In this document: piece by piece, positions 1 to 10,201 of the stretch
How the letters are laid out: each line of letters begins with the position of its first letter
Position numbering within the stretch: position 1 is the first letter of the stretch
Source: Skermanella stibiiresistens SB22
GTDB taxonomy: Bacteria; Pseudomonadota; Alphaproteobacteria; Azospirillales; Azospirillaceae
Assembly: GCF_000576635.1 (NCBI RefSeq)
Contig: NZ_AVFL01000019.1
Coordinates: 1-64,000 of the forward strand
Length of the DNA stretch: 64,000 nucleotides
Direction of reading: 5' to 3'
The notes under the pieces: model-generated
Databases searched by the model: none
What the model was told of the DNA's origin: nothing
The model's input: the letters and a program-made list of their open reading frames with translations, nothing else
Position numbers and translations under genes: made by a program

Positions 1-40
1 TTACGAGTATGGCCGGTGCATACACATTTTCCCTAAGTGA

Positions 41-412
41 ACGGTATTGGGCCTGGACCACGGCCTCCGCGTGCCCGAGGGCACCCGCCTGTATCTCCAG
101 TTCGGCACGCTGGCGGTGCGCGAATACTGCCGCGAAAAGGGCTACATCGAGGTGTTCGAGGCGGTGGGCGCCGAGGTCATCCCGCCCGGCTGCGGCGCCT
201 GCGCCAACTGTGGTCCCGGCCAGTCGACCCGAGCCGATCAGGTCTCGATCAGCTCGGCCAACCGGAACTTCCCCAGCCGCTCCGGCCCCGGCAAGGTCTG
301 GCTCGGCGGTCCGTACACCGTCGCGGCCAGCGCCCTGGCCGGCAAGCTCGCCAGCTTCCACGACCTGAGGGAGGCCGCCAGGGCCGGGTCAGGGGCCGAA
401 CCTCAGTCCTGA
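41..412 (+). pseudogene. 3' fragment of a LeuC/aconitase-family dehydratase large subunit
   Basis: This is the C-terminal part of a 4Fe-4S hydro-lyase of the LeuC/homoaconitase family. It carries the cluster-binding motif PPGCGACANCGPG followed by NRNFPSRSGPG and the family end TVAASALAG. Only about 120 residues are present, where the family has roughly 420-470. Upstream the same frame meets a stop at 38-40, and bases 1-40 show no homology to the family, so the gene is cut at about base 41. A TTG at 47 is the only start-like codon. Its 3' end overlaps the convergent MFS gene by 10 bp. A deletion, an element insertion just outside the window, or a contig artefact could explain the break. Confidence 0.75.
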
Positions 413-1764
413 GCCGTGCCGTCCAGGTGACTGTGGCGGCGGGTGTCGGGCATCAGGATGGAGGATACCAGCGTTACGGCGATGAGCGCCGTGACGTACC
501 AGCCGAACCAGTCCTCGCGCCCGACCGACTTGAACCAGAGCGCCACGTATTCCGCCGTGCCGCCGAAGGCCGCGTTGCCGACCGCGTAGGTGAAACCGAC
601 CCCGAGCGCCCGCACGGTGCTCGGGAACAGCTCCGCCTTCACGACGCCGCCGACCGAGGTGTAGAAGCTGGCGATGACCAGCCCGGCCGAGACCAGCGCG
701 AAGGCCGACCACGGATTGGTGGTCTGGCCCAGCCAGCGCAGCAGCGGCACCGATCCGACCAGGGCCAGCACGCTGAACAGCAGCATGTTGTTGCGCCGTC
801 CGATCCGGTCGGACAGGGCGCCGAAGGCCGGCTGGAGCAGCATGTAGATCACCAGCACCGCCGTCATAACGACGCTGACCACGCCGGCTTCCATATGCGC
901 GGTGTTGACCAGATATTTCTGCATGTAGGTGGTGAAGGTGTAGAAATACAGCGACCCGCCCATGGTGAAGCCCAGCACGATCAGCACCGAGCGCCGATGC
1001 TTGAGCAGTTCGAGCAGGGAGCCCGCCTCCTTCCGCTTCATGTCGTCGGCCGACGCGGTCTCGTCGAGCGAGCGGCGCAGATACATCGCGACGACGGCGG
1101 TGACCGCCCCGATCACGAACGGGATCCGCCAGCCCCACGCCCGCAGCTCGTCCCCGGACAGGCCCAACTGGAGCGCTCCCAGCACCAGCAGGGCCAGCAA
1201 CTGGCCACCGATCAGCGTGACGTACTGAAACGACGAGTAGAAGCCGCGATTGTCCCTGTCGGCGATCTCGCTCATGTAGGTCGCCGCCGTGCCGTACTCT
1301 CCGCCGACCGACAGCCCCTGCGCCAGCCGCGCCACCAGCAGCAGCACGGGAGCCGCGGCGCCGATCGTCCCATAGGTCGGCAAGACCGCGATCATCAGCG
1401 ATCCGGCGCACATCAGCAGGACGGAGATGACCATCGAGTTCCTGCGGCCATGGCGGTCTGCGATCCAGCCGAACAGCCAGCCGCCGAGCGGCCGCATGAA
1501 GAAGCCCAAGGCGAAGATGCCCGCCGTCGCCATCAACTGGCTGGTGCGGTCGCCCGAGGGGAAGAACGCCGCCGCGAAGTAGATCGACGTGAAGGCGTAG
1601 GCGTAGAAATCGTACCATTCCACCAGATTACCGGAGGAGGCGCCGACGATGGCCTTGATGCGGCGGTTGCGATCCTCCCGATTCAGGGCGGCGGCCGCGG
1701 CGGCTGCGGTACCCTCGGCGGCATGGTCGCCCGACGTGGAGTGTGGCCCGGCTGTTGTTCCCAC
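403..1764 (-). CDS. MFS transporter, metabolite:H+ symporter (MHS) family, KgtP-like
   Basis: A 453-residue, 12-helix secondary transporter that probably imports a dicarboxylate or similar organic acid with protons across the inner membrane. The MHS signature [12 protein letters not shown] lies at residues 45-56, the loop 2-3 motif [10 protein letters not shown] at about 99-108, and the repeated motif [12 protein letters not shown] near residue 310. These are typical of alpha-ketoglutarate permease, proline/betaine and shikimate transporters. The first 30 residues are an alanine-rich cytoplasmic extension. It stands alone, convergent with the truncated LeuC fragment. The substrate cannot be fixed from the sequence; KgtP-like is the closest guess. 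Confidence 0.88.
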   Translation of the reverse strand: MGTTAGPHSTSGDHAAEGTAAAAAAALNREDRNRRIKAIVGASSGNLVEWYDFYAYAFTSIYFAAAFFPSGDRTSQLMATAGIFALGFFMRPLGGWLFGWIADRHGRRNSMVISVLLMCAGSLMIAVLPTYGTIGAAAPVLLLVARLAQGLSVGGEYGTAATYMSEIADRDNRGFYSSFQYVTLIGGQLLALLVLGALQLGLSGDELRAWGWRIPFVIGAVTAVVAMYLRRSLDETASADDMKRKEAGSLLELLKHRRSVLIVLGFTMGGSLYFYTFTTYMQKYLVNTAHMEAGVVSVVMTAVLVIYMLLQPAFGALSDRIGRRNNMLLFSVLALVGSVPLLRWLGQTTNPWSAFALVSAGLVIASFYTSVGGVVKAELFPSTVRALGVGFTYAVGNAAFGGTAEYVALWFKSVGREDWFGWYVTALIAVTLVSSILMPDTRRHSHLDGTAQD

Positions 1765-1936
1765 GATTTTCTCCAGCTTGCGGACAGAGACCTGTCGGTG
1801 ATGCCGTGACCCATGGAGAAGGTCCCGGCATCACCCGCCAACAACCGAAGCGGTGAAAAGGTGATGGGTGCGGGGCAGGGTTGCCGAGCCCGCGGGTTCC
1901 ATGCGGTCGGACCCCCGGCGGGGAGATGCCGGCCTG

Positions 1937-2506
1937 TCAGAGTGGCGCCAGGGCCCCTTCCCGCTGATAGAGCAGGCCCAGCATCCGGGCGATGTTCTCG
2001 CGGATCGCCTCCTCCAACGCGTCGCGCTCCATCAGCACGGGCTCCGGTAAGCCCGACGTGATCTTCCGTTCGGCCACCGTCGCCTCGTTGGCGCGCCAGA
2101 CCTCGGTCCCCGTCTGGGCGTTCCTCAGGACATAAGTGGCGGTGATGGTGATCCGCGTCTCGAAGGGCCCCGGTATGGTCGGCGTCGTCGCGTCGGTGAT
2201 CCGCATGTCGAGCCGGTGGACCGGCCGGCTGGCGGCCAGCAGCCCCCGGCTCGCGAGCGTGTTGATCAGCGCCTCGCGCAGGTCGTCGCGGGAAATGGCA
2301 CCCACGCCGCCGATCTGGCCCGCGGCGGCGCCTTCGAGCGCGATCTCGCCGACCTCGATGCCCTGCTGGAGGGTGCCATCCCGAGGCTGAGCGGGATCGC
2401 TGGAGTCGGTGGGAACCACCATTTGTGGCATCCGGGGATGGACGTCGCCGGGTGCGGTCTGACAGGCGGCGAGCAGGATGGTCAGGAGAGGAATAACGTA
2501 TCGCAT
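1937..2506 (-). CDS. Small outer-membrane-type lipoprotein, unknown function
   Basis: A 189-residue protein starting MRYVIPLLTILLAACQ: a short signal peptide ending in a lipobox (LLAAC) that predicts lipidation at Cys14 or 15. The mature part resembles envelope lipoproteins that adopt a DUF4136/LPP20-like fold, with a region rich in beta strands around TRITITATYVLRN and a helical C terminus. I do not recognise a named family with certainty. A start five codons upstream (2521) is possible but would put charged and cysteine residues before the signal peptide, so the internal ATG is preferred. It lies downstream of acnB on the same strand but is separated from it by an intrinsic terminator. Confidence 0.75.
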   Translation of the reverse strand: MRYVIPLLTILLAACQTAPGDVHPRMPQMVVPTDSSDPAQPRDGTLQQGIEVGEIALEGAAAGQIGGVGAISRDDLREALINTLASRGLLAASRPVHRLDMRITDATTPTIPGPFETRITITATYVLRNAQTGTEVWRANEATVAERKITSGLPEPVLMERDALEEAIRENIARMLGLLYQREGALAPL

Positions 2507-2603
2507 GCCGCACTTGTGCATGATGGTGGCGAGCTGTCACCTCATCTTTCGTGGAATCCCGAAATGGGTTGTTCGATCCGCCCTCGCGCCATGCCACCAA
2601 AAG

Positions 2604-2635
2604 AAAATCCCCGCCGGTCGCCCGACGGGGGTTTT
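2604..2635 (-). terminator. Intrinsic terminator of acnB
   Basis: Read on the minus strand, a GC-rich hairpin (CCCCGTCGG paired with CCGGCGGGG, one internal mismatch, short loop) is followed by the T-rich run ATTTTCTTTT. It sits about 25-55 bases after the acnB stop and before the lipoprotein gene. Confidence 0.8.
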
Positions 2636-2659
2636 CACGTCCGTGTCCGTCCGAACCGG

Positions 2660-5248
2660 TCAGGCGACCGCGACCGTGTCCGCGACCTCGCGGAAGGCCG
2701 GGATCTGGTCGAAGTTCATGTAGCGGTAGATGTCGGCGGCCTTGCGGTTGACGACCTCGACCTGCTCCAGGTACTCGGCCACGGTCGGGATCCTGCCCAT
2801 CAGCGCGCAGACCGCCGCCAGTTCCGCCGAGCCGAGATAGACGCGGGTGTCGATGCCCAGCCGGTTGGGAAAGTTGCGGGTCGAGGTCGACATCGCCGTC
2901 GAGCCCTTGCGGACCTGCGCCTGATTGCCCATGCAGAGCGAACAGCCCGGCATCTCCATGCGGGCGCCCGACTTGCCGAGGACGCTGTAATAGCCTTCCT
3001 CGTTCAGGATCATGGCGTCCATCTTGGTCGGCGGCGCGATCCACAGCCGGGTCGGGATGTCGGACTTGCCGTCCAGCACCTTGGCCGCCGCGCGGAAGTG
3101 GCCGATATTGGTCATGCACGAACCGATGAACACCTCGTCGATCGTGTCGCCGGCGACTTCCGACAGCAGCTTGACGTCGTCCGGATCGTTCGGGCAGGCG
3201 ACGATCGGCTCGGCGATGTCGGCCAGATCGATCTCGATCACCGCCGCGTATTCGGCGTCGGCGTCGGGGGCCAGGAGCTGGGGATCGGCGATCCAGGCCT
3301 CCATCGACTTGATCCGGCGCTCCAGCGTGCGGCGGTCGGCGTAGCCGTTGGCGATCATCCAGCGCATCAGCGTGATGTTGGAGCGCATGTATTCGATGAT
3401 CGGGGCCTCGCTCAGCCGCACGGTGCAGGCGGCGGCGGAGCGTTCGGCCGAGGCGTCCGACAGCTCGAAGGCCTGTTCCACCTTCAGGTCGGGCAGCCCC
3501 TCGATCTCCAGGATGCGGCCGGAGAAGATGTTCTTCTTGCCCTTCTTCTCGACCGTCAGCAGGCCCTGGCGGATGGCGTAGAGCGGGATCGCGTTGACGA
3601 GGTCGCGCAGCGTCACGCCCGGCCGCATCGTGCCGGTGAAGCGCACCAGGATGCTCTCGGGCATGTCCAGCGGCATGACGCCGGTGGCGGCGGCGAAGGC
3701 GACCAGACCGGACCCGGCCGGGAACGAGATGCCGATCGGGAAGCGGGTGTGGCTGTCGCCGCCGGTGCCGACGGTGTCGGGCAGCAGCAGGCGGTTCAAC
3801 CACGAGTGGATGACGCCGTCGCCCGGCCGCAGCGAGACGCCGCCGCGGGTGGAGATGAAGGCCGGCAGTTCCTGGTGCGTCTTGACGTCGACCAGCTTGG
3901 GATAGGCCGCCGTGTGGCAGAACGACTGCATCACCAGATCGGCCGAGAAGCCCAGGCAGGCCAGGTCCTTCAACTCGTCGCGGGTCATCGGGCCGGTGGT
4001 GTCCTGCGAGCCGACCGTGGTCATCCGGGGTTCGCAATAGGTCCCCGGCCGGATGCCGGCGCCTTCCGGCAAGCCGCAGGCGCGGCCGACCATCTTCTGG
4101 GCCAGCGTGAAGCCCTTGCCGCTGTCGGCGGGGGTCGACGGCAGGCGGAACAGGGTGGACGGCTCCAGGCCCAGCGCCTCGCGGGCCCGCGCGGTCAGGC
4201 CGCGGCCGATGATCAGCGGGATGCGGCCGCCGGCGCGGACCTCGTCGAAGATCACGTCGGACTTGACGGTGAACTCGGCGATCACCGCGCCGTCCTTCAG
4301 GGCCTTGCCGTCATAGGGGCGCAGTTCGATGACGTCGCCCATGTCCATCCTGGAGACGTCCGGCTCGATCGGCAGCGCGCCGGCGTCCTCCATGGTGTTG
4401 TAGAAGATCGGCGCGATCTTGGTGCCGAGGCAGACGCCGCCGAACCGCTTGTTGGGGACGAAGGGGATGTCCTCGCCGGTCCACCACAGCACCGAGTTGG
4501 TGGCGGACTTGCGGGACGAGCCGGTGCCGACCACGTCGCCGACATAGGCCACCAGGTTGCCCTTGGCCTTCAGCGCCTCCAGCTGCTTGACCGGACCGCG
4601 GTTGCCGGGCTCGTCGGGGTCGATGCCGGGGCGGGCGTTCTTCAGCATCGCCAGGGCGTGCAGCGGGATGTCGGGCCGTGACCACGCGTCCGGGGCCGGC
4701 GACAGGTCGTCGGTGTTGGTCTCGCCGGTCACCTTGAAGATGGTCAGGGTCAGGCTCTCCGGAACCTCCGGGCGCGAGGTGAACCACTCGGCGTCGGCCC
4801 AGGATTGGAGCACGGCCTTGGCGTTGGCGTTGCCCTGGTCGGCCAGTTCCTTGACGTCGTGGAAATAGTCGAACATCAGCAGGGTCGTCTTGAGGCCCTG
4901 GACCGCGGCGGCGCCGCATTCGTCGCTCGCCAGCAGGTCGATCAGCGCCTTGATGTTGAAGCCTCCGAGCATGGTGCCGAGCAGTTCCGTCGCCTTGACC
5001 GCCGGGACCAGCGCGCAGGCCTCCTCGCCCTTGGCGACCTTCGCCAGGAAGGCGGCCTTGACCTTGGCGGCATCGTCCACGCCAGCCGGGACGCGGTGCG
5101 TCAACAGGTCGAGCAGGAACTCCTCCTCGCCGGCGGGGGGAGCCTTCAACAGGCCGATCAGGTCCTCGGTCTGCTGGGCGGACAGCGGCAGGGGCGAAAT
5201 CCCGAGTGCGGCACGCTCTGCGGCATGCTGGCGGTAGGCTTCAAGCAC
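2660..5248 (-). CDS. acnB: Aconitate hydratase B / 2-methylisocitrate dehydratase
   Basis: AcnB interconverts citrate and isocitrate in the TCA cycle and can also act on 2-methylisocitrate. The protein is 862 residues, the normal AcnB length. The 4Fe-4S ligands are present: [12 protein letters not shown] near residue 709 and [12 protein letters not shown] near 766, matching the three E. coli cluster cysteines. The N-terminal HEAT-like domain and the swivelling domain precede the catalytic part, as in AcnB and unlike AcnA. The start is a GTG at 5246-5248 with GAGGAA seven bases upstream. It is transcribed away from the TRAP cluster across a 436-bp gap and ends at a clear terminator, so it is probably monocistronic. 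Confidence 0.97.
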   Translation of the reverse strand: MLEAYRQHAAERAALGISPLPLSAQQTEDLIGLLKAPPAGEEEFLLDLLTHRVPAGVDDAAKVKAAFLAKVAKGEEACALVPAVKATELLGTMLGGFNIKALIDLLASDECGAAAVQGLKTTLLMFDYFHDVKELADQGNANAKAVLQSWADAEWFTSRPEVPESLTLTIFKVTGETNTDDLSPAPDAWSRPDIPLHALAMLKNARPGIDPDEPGNRGPVKQLEALKAKGNLVAYVGDVVGTGSSRKSATNSVLWWTGEDIPFVPNKRFGGVCLGTKIAPIFYNTMEDAGALPIEPDVSRMDMGDVIELRPYDGKALKDGAVIAEFTVKSDVIFDEVRAGGRIPLIIGRGLTARAREALGLEPSTLFRLPSTPADSGKGFTLAQKMVGRACGLPEGAGIRPGTYCEPRMTTVGSQDTTGPMTRDELKDLACLGFSADLVMQSFCHTAAYPKLVDVKTHQELPAFISTRGGVSLRPGDGVIHSWLNRLLLPDTVGTGGDSHTRFPIGISFPAGSGLVAFAAATGVMPLDMPESILVRFTGTMRPGVTLRDLVNAIPLYAIRQGLLTVEKKGKKNIFSGRILEIEGLPDLKVEQAFELSDASAERSAAACTVRLSEAPIIEYMRSNITLMRWMIANGYADRRTLERRIKSMEAWIADPQLLAPDADAEYAAVIEIDLADIAEPIVACPNDPDDVKLLSEVAGDTIDEVFIGSCMTNIGHFRAAAKVLDGKSDIPTRLWIAPPTKMDAMILNEEGYYSVLGKSGARMEMPGCSLCMGNQAQVRKGSTAMSTSTRNFPNRLGIDTRVYLGSAELAAVCALMGRIPTVAEYLEQVEVVNRKAADIYRYMNFDQIPAFREVADTVAVA

Positions 5249-5684
5249 GGTTGGTTCCTCTCGTCTAAGATTGTCGCGGGACTTCGCTCTTCATGGCTCC
5301 GATCGCTCCCGCCGTTGTGCCGGGTTCCGCCTGGCTAGGCGATCAGGTTTATTGCCGCGGCCCTCCGGCGTCGTGGCCGGACGGAGAACGATCGCGAGCA
5401 TTAATCCCAAAGGCGTGCGAAACTTATCTTATTCACGTCCTTTTCGAAAGCCGTCAAAATCCCGCTTGCGCGACAAACTAACATATTAGTATATTGGAAC
5501 TACGAAACGGGCCGCAGACAGACAGAGCCCGGGGATCCAGGGAGGAAGACCAGTTCGACGCGCTCGATGACCGCCGCATGGCCGCGGCCATCCGCCCTCG
5601 GACACTCCTCCCCAATCGAGACTGCCGGTGCCGGGTTCTCCCGACATCCCAAGACATGTCCGTGTTCTCAGGAGGAATGACCCA
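5249..5684. other. Intergenic region between divergent acnB and the TRAP/uronate cluster
   Basis: This 436-bp gap holds no convincing gene. Its acnB-proximal part is ordinary GC-rich DNA. Bases 5400-5510 are markedly AT-rich and contain an inverted repeat (5477-5490) and the run ATATTAGTATATT, so promoter and operator of the TRAP cluster probably lie here. Bases 5511-5680 would form a long 5' leader ending in a strong AGGAGG ribosome site before dctP. Confidence 0.6.
5477..5490. promoter_or_regulatory. Candidate GntR-type operator upstream of the TRAP/kdu cluster
   Basis: Inverted repeat ACTAA-N4-TTAGT within an AT-rich stretch, about 195 bases upstream of dctP. The cluster encodes a FadR/FCD-type GntR regulator, and regulators of this group bind short AT-rich palindromes. 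The assignment is inference from position and symmetry only. Confidence 0.4.
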
Positions 5685-6671
5685 ATGAAGGTGAGCAAGA
5701 AGTTCCTGGCAGGCCTCTTGATGGCCGCCGCGTTCACGGTCGGTACGGCGGGAAGCGCCGCCATCGCCCGCGATTTCCGTTCCGCCGACGTCCACCCCAA
5801 GGACTATCCGACCGTCCGCGCCGTGGTTTACGCCGGCGAACTGGTCAAGAAGGCGACCGATGGCAAATACGCCATCAAGGTGTTCGGCGACAGCGCGCTG
5901 GGGTCGGAGAAGGACACGGTCGAGCAGGTCAAGCTCGGCGGCCTGGACATGGTCCGCGTCAACACCGCCGCGTTCCACAACATCGTGCCGGAGACGCTGG
6001 TCCCATCGATGCCCTTCCTGTTCCGCGACGAGGCGCACATGCGCGCCGTGCTCGACGGCCCGATCGGCGACGAGATCCTGGCCTCGTTCGAGAAGGCCGG
6101 CTTCATCGGCCTCGCCTTCTACGACAGCGGCTCGCGCTCGATCTACGCCAAGAAGGCGGTGCGGTCCCCGGCCGACGTCAAGGGCATGAAGATCCGCGTC
6201 CAGCAGTCGGACCTGTGGGTCGCCATCCTGGGCGCCATGGGCGCCAACGCGACGCCGATGCCGGCGGCGGAGGTCTACACCGCGCTGAAGACCGGTCTGG
6301 TCGACGCGGCGGAGAACAACTATTCCTCCTACCAGTCGTTCCGCCACTTCGAGACGGCGCCGTTCTACAGCGTGACCGAGCATTCCATGGCGCCGGAAGT
6401 GCTGGTCTTCTCCAAGAAGATCTGGGACGGCCTGTCCAAGGACGAGCAGGCGATCATCCGCAAGTCGGCCAAGGAGTCGGTCCCCTACATGCGCCAGCTG
6501 TGGGACGAGCGTCAGGCCAAGGCCAAGGGGGATGTGGTCGCCGGTGGCGCCACCGTCGTGGCCGATGTCGACAAGGCCGCCTTCCAGGCGACCATGAAGC
6601 CGGTCTACGACAAGTTCCTCAGCGATGACCGCCTGAAGGATCTGGCCAACCGCGCGATGGCTCAGAAGTAA
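5685..6671 (+). CDS. dctP: TRAP transporter periplasmic solute-binding protein (DctP family)
   Basis: The periplasmic receptor of a TRAP transporter, 328 residues. It has a Sec signal peptide ([20 protein letters not shown], cleavage near Ala-Arg about residue 28) and the DctP core: [18 protein letters not shown], the RVQQSDLW motif carrying the carboxylate-binding arginine, and [12 protein letters not shown]. The ATG at 5685 follows AGGAGG by nine bases; an in-frame start at 5628 would add an arginine-rich, non-signal extension and is rejected. First gene of a co-directional set with dctQ (14-bp gap) and dctM. Downstream KduI and KduD suggest that it binds a hexuronate or an oligogalacturonide breakdown product, as an inference. 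Confidence 0.93.
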   Translation: MKVSKKFLAGLLMAAAFTVGTAGSAAIARDFRSADVHPKDYPTVRAVVYAGELVKKATDGKYAIKVFGDSALGSEKDTVEQVKLGGLDMVRVNTAAFHNIVPETLVPSMPFLFRDEAHMRAVLDGPIGDEILASFEKAGFIGLAFYDSGSRSIYAKKAVRSPADVKGMKIRVQQSDLWVAILGAMGANATPMPAAEVYTALKTGLVDAAENNYSSYQSFRHFETAPFYSVTEHSMAPEVLVFSKKIWDGLSKDEQAIIRKSAKESVPYMRQLWDERQAKAKGDVVAGGATVVADVDKAAFQATMKPVYDKFLSDDRLKDLANRAMAQK

Positions 6672-6685
6672 GGGCTCCTGGCACC

Positions 6686-7261
6686 ATGACCGTCGTTCCC
6701 AGCCGTTCGGATGGGCAGATCGAGGGCGTGCCAGCCACGCCCTCCCTGGCCCGAAAGACGAACATCCCCTTCCTGACCCCCTTCAACGCCGTGCTCAGCC
6801 GCGTGTGCATGAAGCTGGCCGTGGCCGGGCTGTTCGGTATCGTCGCCGCCGTCGTCTGGCAGGTCTTCGGCCGCTACGTGCTGAACGACACGCCGGTCTG
6901 GGCGGAGAGCACCGCCCTGCTGCTGGTCATCTGGGTGACGATGCTGGGAGCGGCGGCGGGAGTCCGCGACGCCGGCCACATCGGCATGGAATCGCTGGTG
7001 GTCCTGCTGCCGCCCGGCCTCCAGCGCGTCTGCGAGATCATCATCCACTGCCTGATCATCATCTTCGCGCTGACGATGATCGTCTATGGCTGGGAGATCA
7101 TGCTCTCGGTGTGGGAATACAGCATCCCAACCATGCATGGGTTGTCCCAAGGCATCCAGTACATCCCGGTCGTCCTGGCCGGCGTCCTGATCACCCTGTT
7201 CTCGCTGGAACAGATGATCGCGACCATCCAGCACAGCGAGGTCGAGCCGTCATGGCATTGA
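6686..7261 (+). CDS. dctQ: TRAP transporter small permease (DctQ family)
   Basis: The small membrane subunit of the TRAP transporter, 191 residues with four predicted helices. The family signature lies around FGRYVLNDTPVWAESTALLL and GAAAGVRDAGHIGMESLV. The N-terminal 35 residues are hydrophilic and cytoplasmic. It follows dctP by 14 bp and overlaps dctM by 10 bp, so the two membrane subunits are probably translationally coupled. It pairs with DctM to form the Na+-dependent permease. Subfamily and context suit sugar-acid transport; the exact substrate is not determined. Confidence 0.92.
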   Translation: MTVVPSRSDGQIEGVPATPSLARKTNIPFLTPFNAVLSRVCMKLAVAGLFGIVAAVVWQVFGRYVLNDTPVWAESTALLLVIWVTMLGAAAGVRDAGHIGMESLVVLLPPGLQRVCEIIIHCLIIIFALTMIVYGWEIMLSVWEYSIPTMHGLSQGIQYIPVVLAGVLITLFSLEQMIATIQHSEVEPSWH

Positions 7262-8547
7262 TGATCCTGTCCGGCAGCTTCGGGCTGCTCCTGGTCCTGG
7301 GTGTCCCTGTCGCCTTCGCCATCGGCCTGGCCTGCGTCGCCGCCATCTCGTTCGAGGGCATCCCGGTCGCCGTGGTGTTCCAGCGGATGGTCTCGGGAAT
7401 GAACATCTTCTCGTTCCTGGCCATCCCGTTCTTCATCTTCTCCGGCGAGTTGATGCTCCACGGCGGCATCGCGCAGAAGATCGTCGATTTGGCCAAGAGC
7501 GCCGTCGGCCACGTGCGCGGCGGGCTGGGCATGGCGAACGTCGTCGCCTGCACGCTGTTCGGCGGCGTGTCCGGCTCGCCGGTGGCCGACGTCTCGGCCA
7601 TGGGCGGCGTCATGATCCCGATGATGAAGCGGGAGGGCTACGACACCGACTACGCCGTCAATGTCACCACCCACGCCTCGCTGGTCGGGGCCCTGATGCC
7701 GACCAGCCACAACATGATCATCTACGCCTTCGCCACCGGCGGAAAGGTGTCGATCACCAGCCTGATGCTGGCCGGACTGGTTCCGGCGCTGTTCCTGACG
7801 GTCTGCATGCTGGTCGCCGCCTACTTCGTCGCGGTCCGGCGCGGCTACGCCGCCAGCGCGTGGCATGGCTGGAACGCGATCCTGACCTCGTTCATCGCGG
7901 CCCTGCCGGGCTTGATGGTGGTCGTCATCATCCTGGGCGGCATCACCACCGGCGTCTTCACGCCAACCGAATCGGCGGCCATCGCGGTCTGCTGGTCGCT
8001 GCTGCTGACCTTCGTGATCTATCGCACCATGACCTGGGAGAAGCTGATGGTCGCCGCCGCCAAGGCGGTCAAGACCACCGGCGTCATCCTGCTGCTGATC
8101 GGGCTGTCGGCGACCTTGCAGCACCTGATGAGCCTGTACGAGCTGGCCGACCTGACGGGAGAGACGCTGGCCGGGCTCTCGACCAATCCGATCGTCATCT
8201 TCCTGATGATCAACATCATCCTGTTCGTGCTCGGCACCTTCATGGACATGGCGTCGACCATCCTGATCTGCACACCGATCTTCCTGCCGATCGCCATGGC
8301 GATGGGCATGGGGCCGGTCCAGTTCGGCATGGTCATGCTGATCAACTGCGCCCTGGGCCTCAACACGCCCCCGGTCGGCACCACGCAGTTCGTCGGATGC
8401 GCCATCGGCGGCATCACCGTCGGCCAAGTGATGCGGACCATTCTGCCGTTCTACGCCGCTTTGACCATCGCCCTGCTGTTCGTGACCTATATACCGGGCT
8501 TCTCAACCTGGCTGCCCAGCCTCGTGCTGGGTTCGCCGGTGCATTGA
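7252..8547 (+). CDS. dctM: TRAP transporter large permease (DctM family)
   Basis: The large membrane subunit, 431 residues, about 12 helices, carrying the transport path. Recognisable segments are FLAIPFFIFSGELMLHGGIA, the glycine/serine-rich FGGVSGSPVADVSAMGGVMI, and the conserved C-terminal NCALGLNTPPVGTTQFVG. The start is the ATG at 7252 (MALMILSG), which overlaps the last codons of dctQ by 10 bp; the frame is open further upstream but that part lies inside dctQ. It is followed after 31 bp by the GntR regulator. Confidence 0.94.
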   Translation: MALMILSGSFGLLLVLGVPVAFAIGLACVAAISFEGIPVAVVFQRMVSGMNIFSFLAIPFFIFSGELMLHGGIAQKIVDLAKSAVGHVRGGLGMANVVACTLFGGVSGSPVADVSAMGGVMIPMMKREGYDTDYAVNVTTHASLVGALMPTSHNMIIYAFATGGKVSITSLMLAGLVPALFLTVCMLVAAYFVAVRRGYAASAWHGWNAILTSFIAALPGLMVVVIILGGITTGVFTPTESAAIAVCWSLLLTFVIYRTMTWEKLMVAAAKAVKTTGVILLLIGLSATLQHLMSLYELADLTGETLAGLSTNPIVIFLMINIILFVLGTFMDMASTILICTPIFLPIAMAMGMGPVQFGMVMLINCALGLNTPPVGTTQFVGCAIGGITVGQVMRTILPFYAALTIALLFVTYIPGFSTWLPSLVLGSPVH

Positions 8548-8578
8548 CACGGCAAAGGCGAGACGGGAGACGGCGGAC

Positions 8579-9322
8579 ATGACTTCGACGGTGGAACACG
8601 CTGAAACGGCCCCGCCGGGGCGGACGGGGGGCGTCAGGCTCCGGTCGTCCCGGCGCGGCGCCACCATGGCCTCGGTGGTCTTCCGGGAACTGCGTGACGA
8701 GATCGTCTCGATGCGGAGGACGCCCGGCGAGGCGATCGTCGAGAAGGCGATCGCCGAGGGCTACGGTGTCAGCCGCACTCCCGTGCGCGAGGCGATCCTG
8801 AAGCTGGCCGACGACGGGCTGGTCGAGGTGTTTCCCCAGTCTGGCACCTATGTCTCGCGTATCCCGCTCAACCGGCTGTCCGAGGCGATCGAGATCCGCA
8901 AGGCGCTGGAGGTGGGCACCGTCCGCCATGCCGCCACCCGCGCCACGGCGGCCGACATCAAGGCGCTCCAGGCCAATCTTGATCGTCAGCGCCTTATGCG
9001 CGAGGCCGGCGACCAGGAGGGCTTCCACCAGTCGGACGAGGCGTTCCACGCCCTGCTGGCGGAGATCTCGGGCTATCCGGGATTCTGGACGATCATCCAG
9101 CAGGTCAAGATCCAGGTCGACCGCTGCCGCCGCCTGACCCTGCCGGAGCCCGGCCGGCTGGTCAGGGTCATCGCCGAGCACGCCGCCGTGGTCGACGCCA
9201 TCGCCGAACATGACGCCGAGCGCGCGGTGCGGAGCATCGGCGCCCACCTGGACGGATTGCGGGCGGCGGTCGACGCCGTCAGCGCCGCCCACCGGCAATA
9301 CTTCACGATGGTGCCGGAATGA
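8579..9322 (+). CDS. GntR-family (FadR/FCD subfamily) transcriptional regulator
   Basis: A 247-residue regulator. The N-terminal winged helix (about residues 33-98) contains GYGVSRTPVREAILKLADDGLV and FPQSGTYVSRI, the GntR hallmark. The C-terminal FCD domain (about 105-230) has the metal-binding pattern of Asp/His residues (DEAFHALLAEISG, AEHAAVVDAI, GAHLDGL). Such proteins usually repress sugar-acid operons and release DNA when a pathway intermediate binds. It sits between dctM and kduI on the same strand, so it most likely controls this cluster and itself. ATG 8669 (MASVVFREL) is an alternative shorter start. Confidence 0.92.
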   Translation: MTSTVEHAETAPPGRTGGVRLRSSRRGATMASVVFRELRDEIVSMRRTPGEAIVEKAIAEGYGVSRTPVREAILKLADDGLVEVFPQSGTYVSRIPLNRLSEAIEIRKALEVGTVRHAATRATAADIKALQANLDRQRLMREAGDQEGFHQSDEAFHALLAEISGYPGFWTIIQQVKIQVDRCRRLTLPEPGRLVRVIAEHAAVVDAIAEHDAERAVRSIGAHLDGLRAAVDAVSAAHRQYFTMVPE

Positions 9323-9364
9323 CGGCGCCACACCACACCCTCCGTATTTGAAAAGGCCCCGACC

Positions 9365-10201
9365 ATGAAGATGACCATCCGCCACGTGGCGCATCCCGAT
9401 GCTGTGCGCAACTTCGACACCGAGACGCTGCGCGAGCACTTCCTCGTGCCGACCCTGTTCGAGGCGGACGACGTGGTCATGACCTACAGCCATGTCGACC
9501 GCTTCGTCGTCGGCGGCGCCATGCCGGTGGCGGGTCCGATCACGCTGGAGACCCACAAGGCGATCGGGTCCGACACCTTCCTGAAGCGCCGCGAGCTGGG
9601 CGTCATCAATGTCGGCGGCGCCGGCCGCGTCGTGGTCGACGGCGTCACCTTCGACCTCGAACCGCGCGACGCCCTGTATGTCGCCATGGGCAGCGTCGAT
9701 GTCCGGTTCGAGAGCGTGGACTCCGCTAATCCCGCCAAGTTCTACCTGAACAGCACGCCCGCCCACGCGCGGTTCGAGACCATGCGGATCCCGCTGTCCG
9801 CCGCCCGCAAGGTGGCGCTGGGCGATCCGGCGCAGTCCAACGAGCGGACGATCTACCAGCTGCTGCACCCCGACGTGGTCAAGACCGCGCAGCTGGTGAT
9901 GGGCATGACGGTGCTGAACCCGAACAACATGTGGAACACCATGCCGTGCCACGTGCACGACCGCCGCAGCGAGGTCTATTTCTACTTCGACCTCGCGGAG
10001 CAGGCCCGGGTGTTCCACTTCATGGGCGAGCCGGACCAGACCCGGCACATGGTCATCGCCAACGACCAGGCCGTGATCTCGCCGCCGTGGTCGATCCACA
10101 GCGGTGTCGGCACCAGCAACTACACCTTCATCTGGGCCATGGCGGGCGACAACCAAGACTTCACCGACATGGACATGGTCCCAATGGACGTGCTGCGGTG
10201 A
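9365..10201 (+). CDS. kduI: 5-dehydro-4-deoxy-D-glucuronate isomerase
   Basis: KduI isomerises 5-keto-4-deoxyuronate (DKI) to 2,5-diketo-3-deoxygluconate in pectin and uronate breakdown. It is 278 residues, the standard length. The cupin zinc site is visible: HVH near residues 196-198, a Glu in RRSEVYFYF near 203, and the later His in PPWSIHSG near 245, matching the E. coli enzyme. It ends in a four-base overlap with the GTG start of kduD, so the two are coupled. Cytoplasmic. The neighbourhood (TRAP importer, GntR, KduD) supports a role in using imported unsaturated uronates. Confidence 0.96.
   Translation: MKMTIRHVAHPDAVRNFDTETLREHFLVPTLFEADDVVMTYSHVDRFVVGGAMPVAGPITLETHKAIGSDTFLKRRELGVINVGGAGRVVVDGVTFDLEPRDALYVAMGSVDVRFESVDSANPAKFYLNSTPAHARFETMRIPLSAARKVALGDPAQSNERTIYQLLHPDVVKTAQLVMGMTVLNPNNMWNTMPCHVHDRRSEVYFYFDLAEQARVFHFMGEPDQTRHMVIANDQAVISPPWSIHSGVGTSNYTFIWAMAGDNQDFTDMDMVPMDVLR

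Noticed and set aside
37-1809. Very long open frames antisense to the MFS, acnB, hyuAB and dctM genes
   Set aside because: They are arginine-, proline- and glutamine-rich with no recognisable domains and mirror genes with clear families on the other strand. This is typical of high-GC codon bias.
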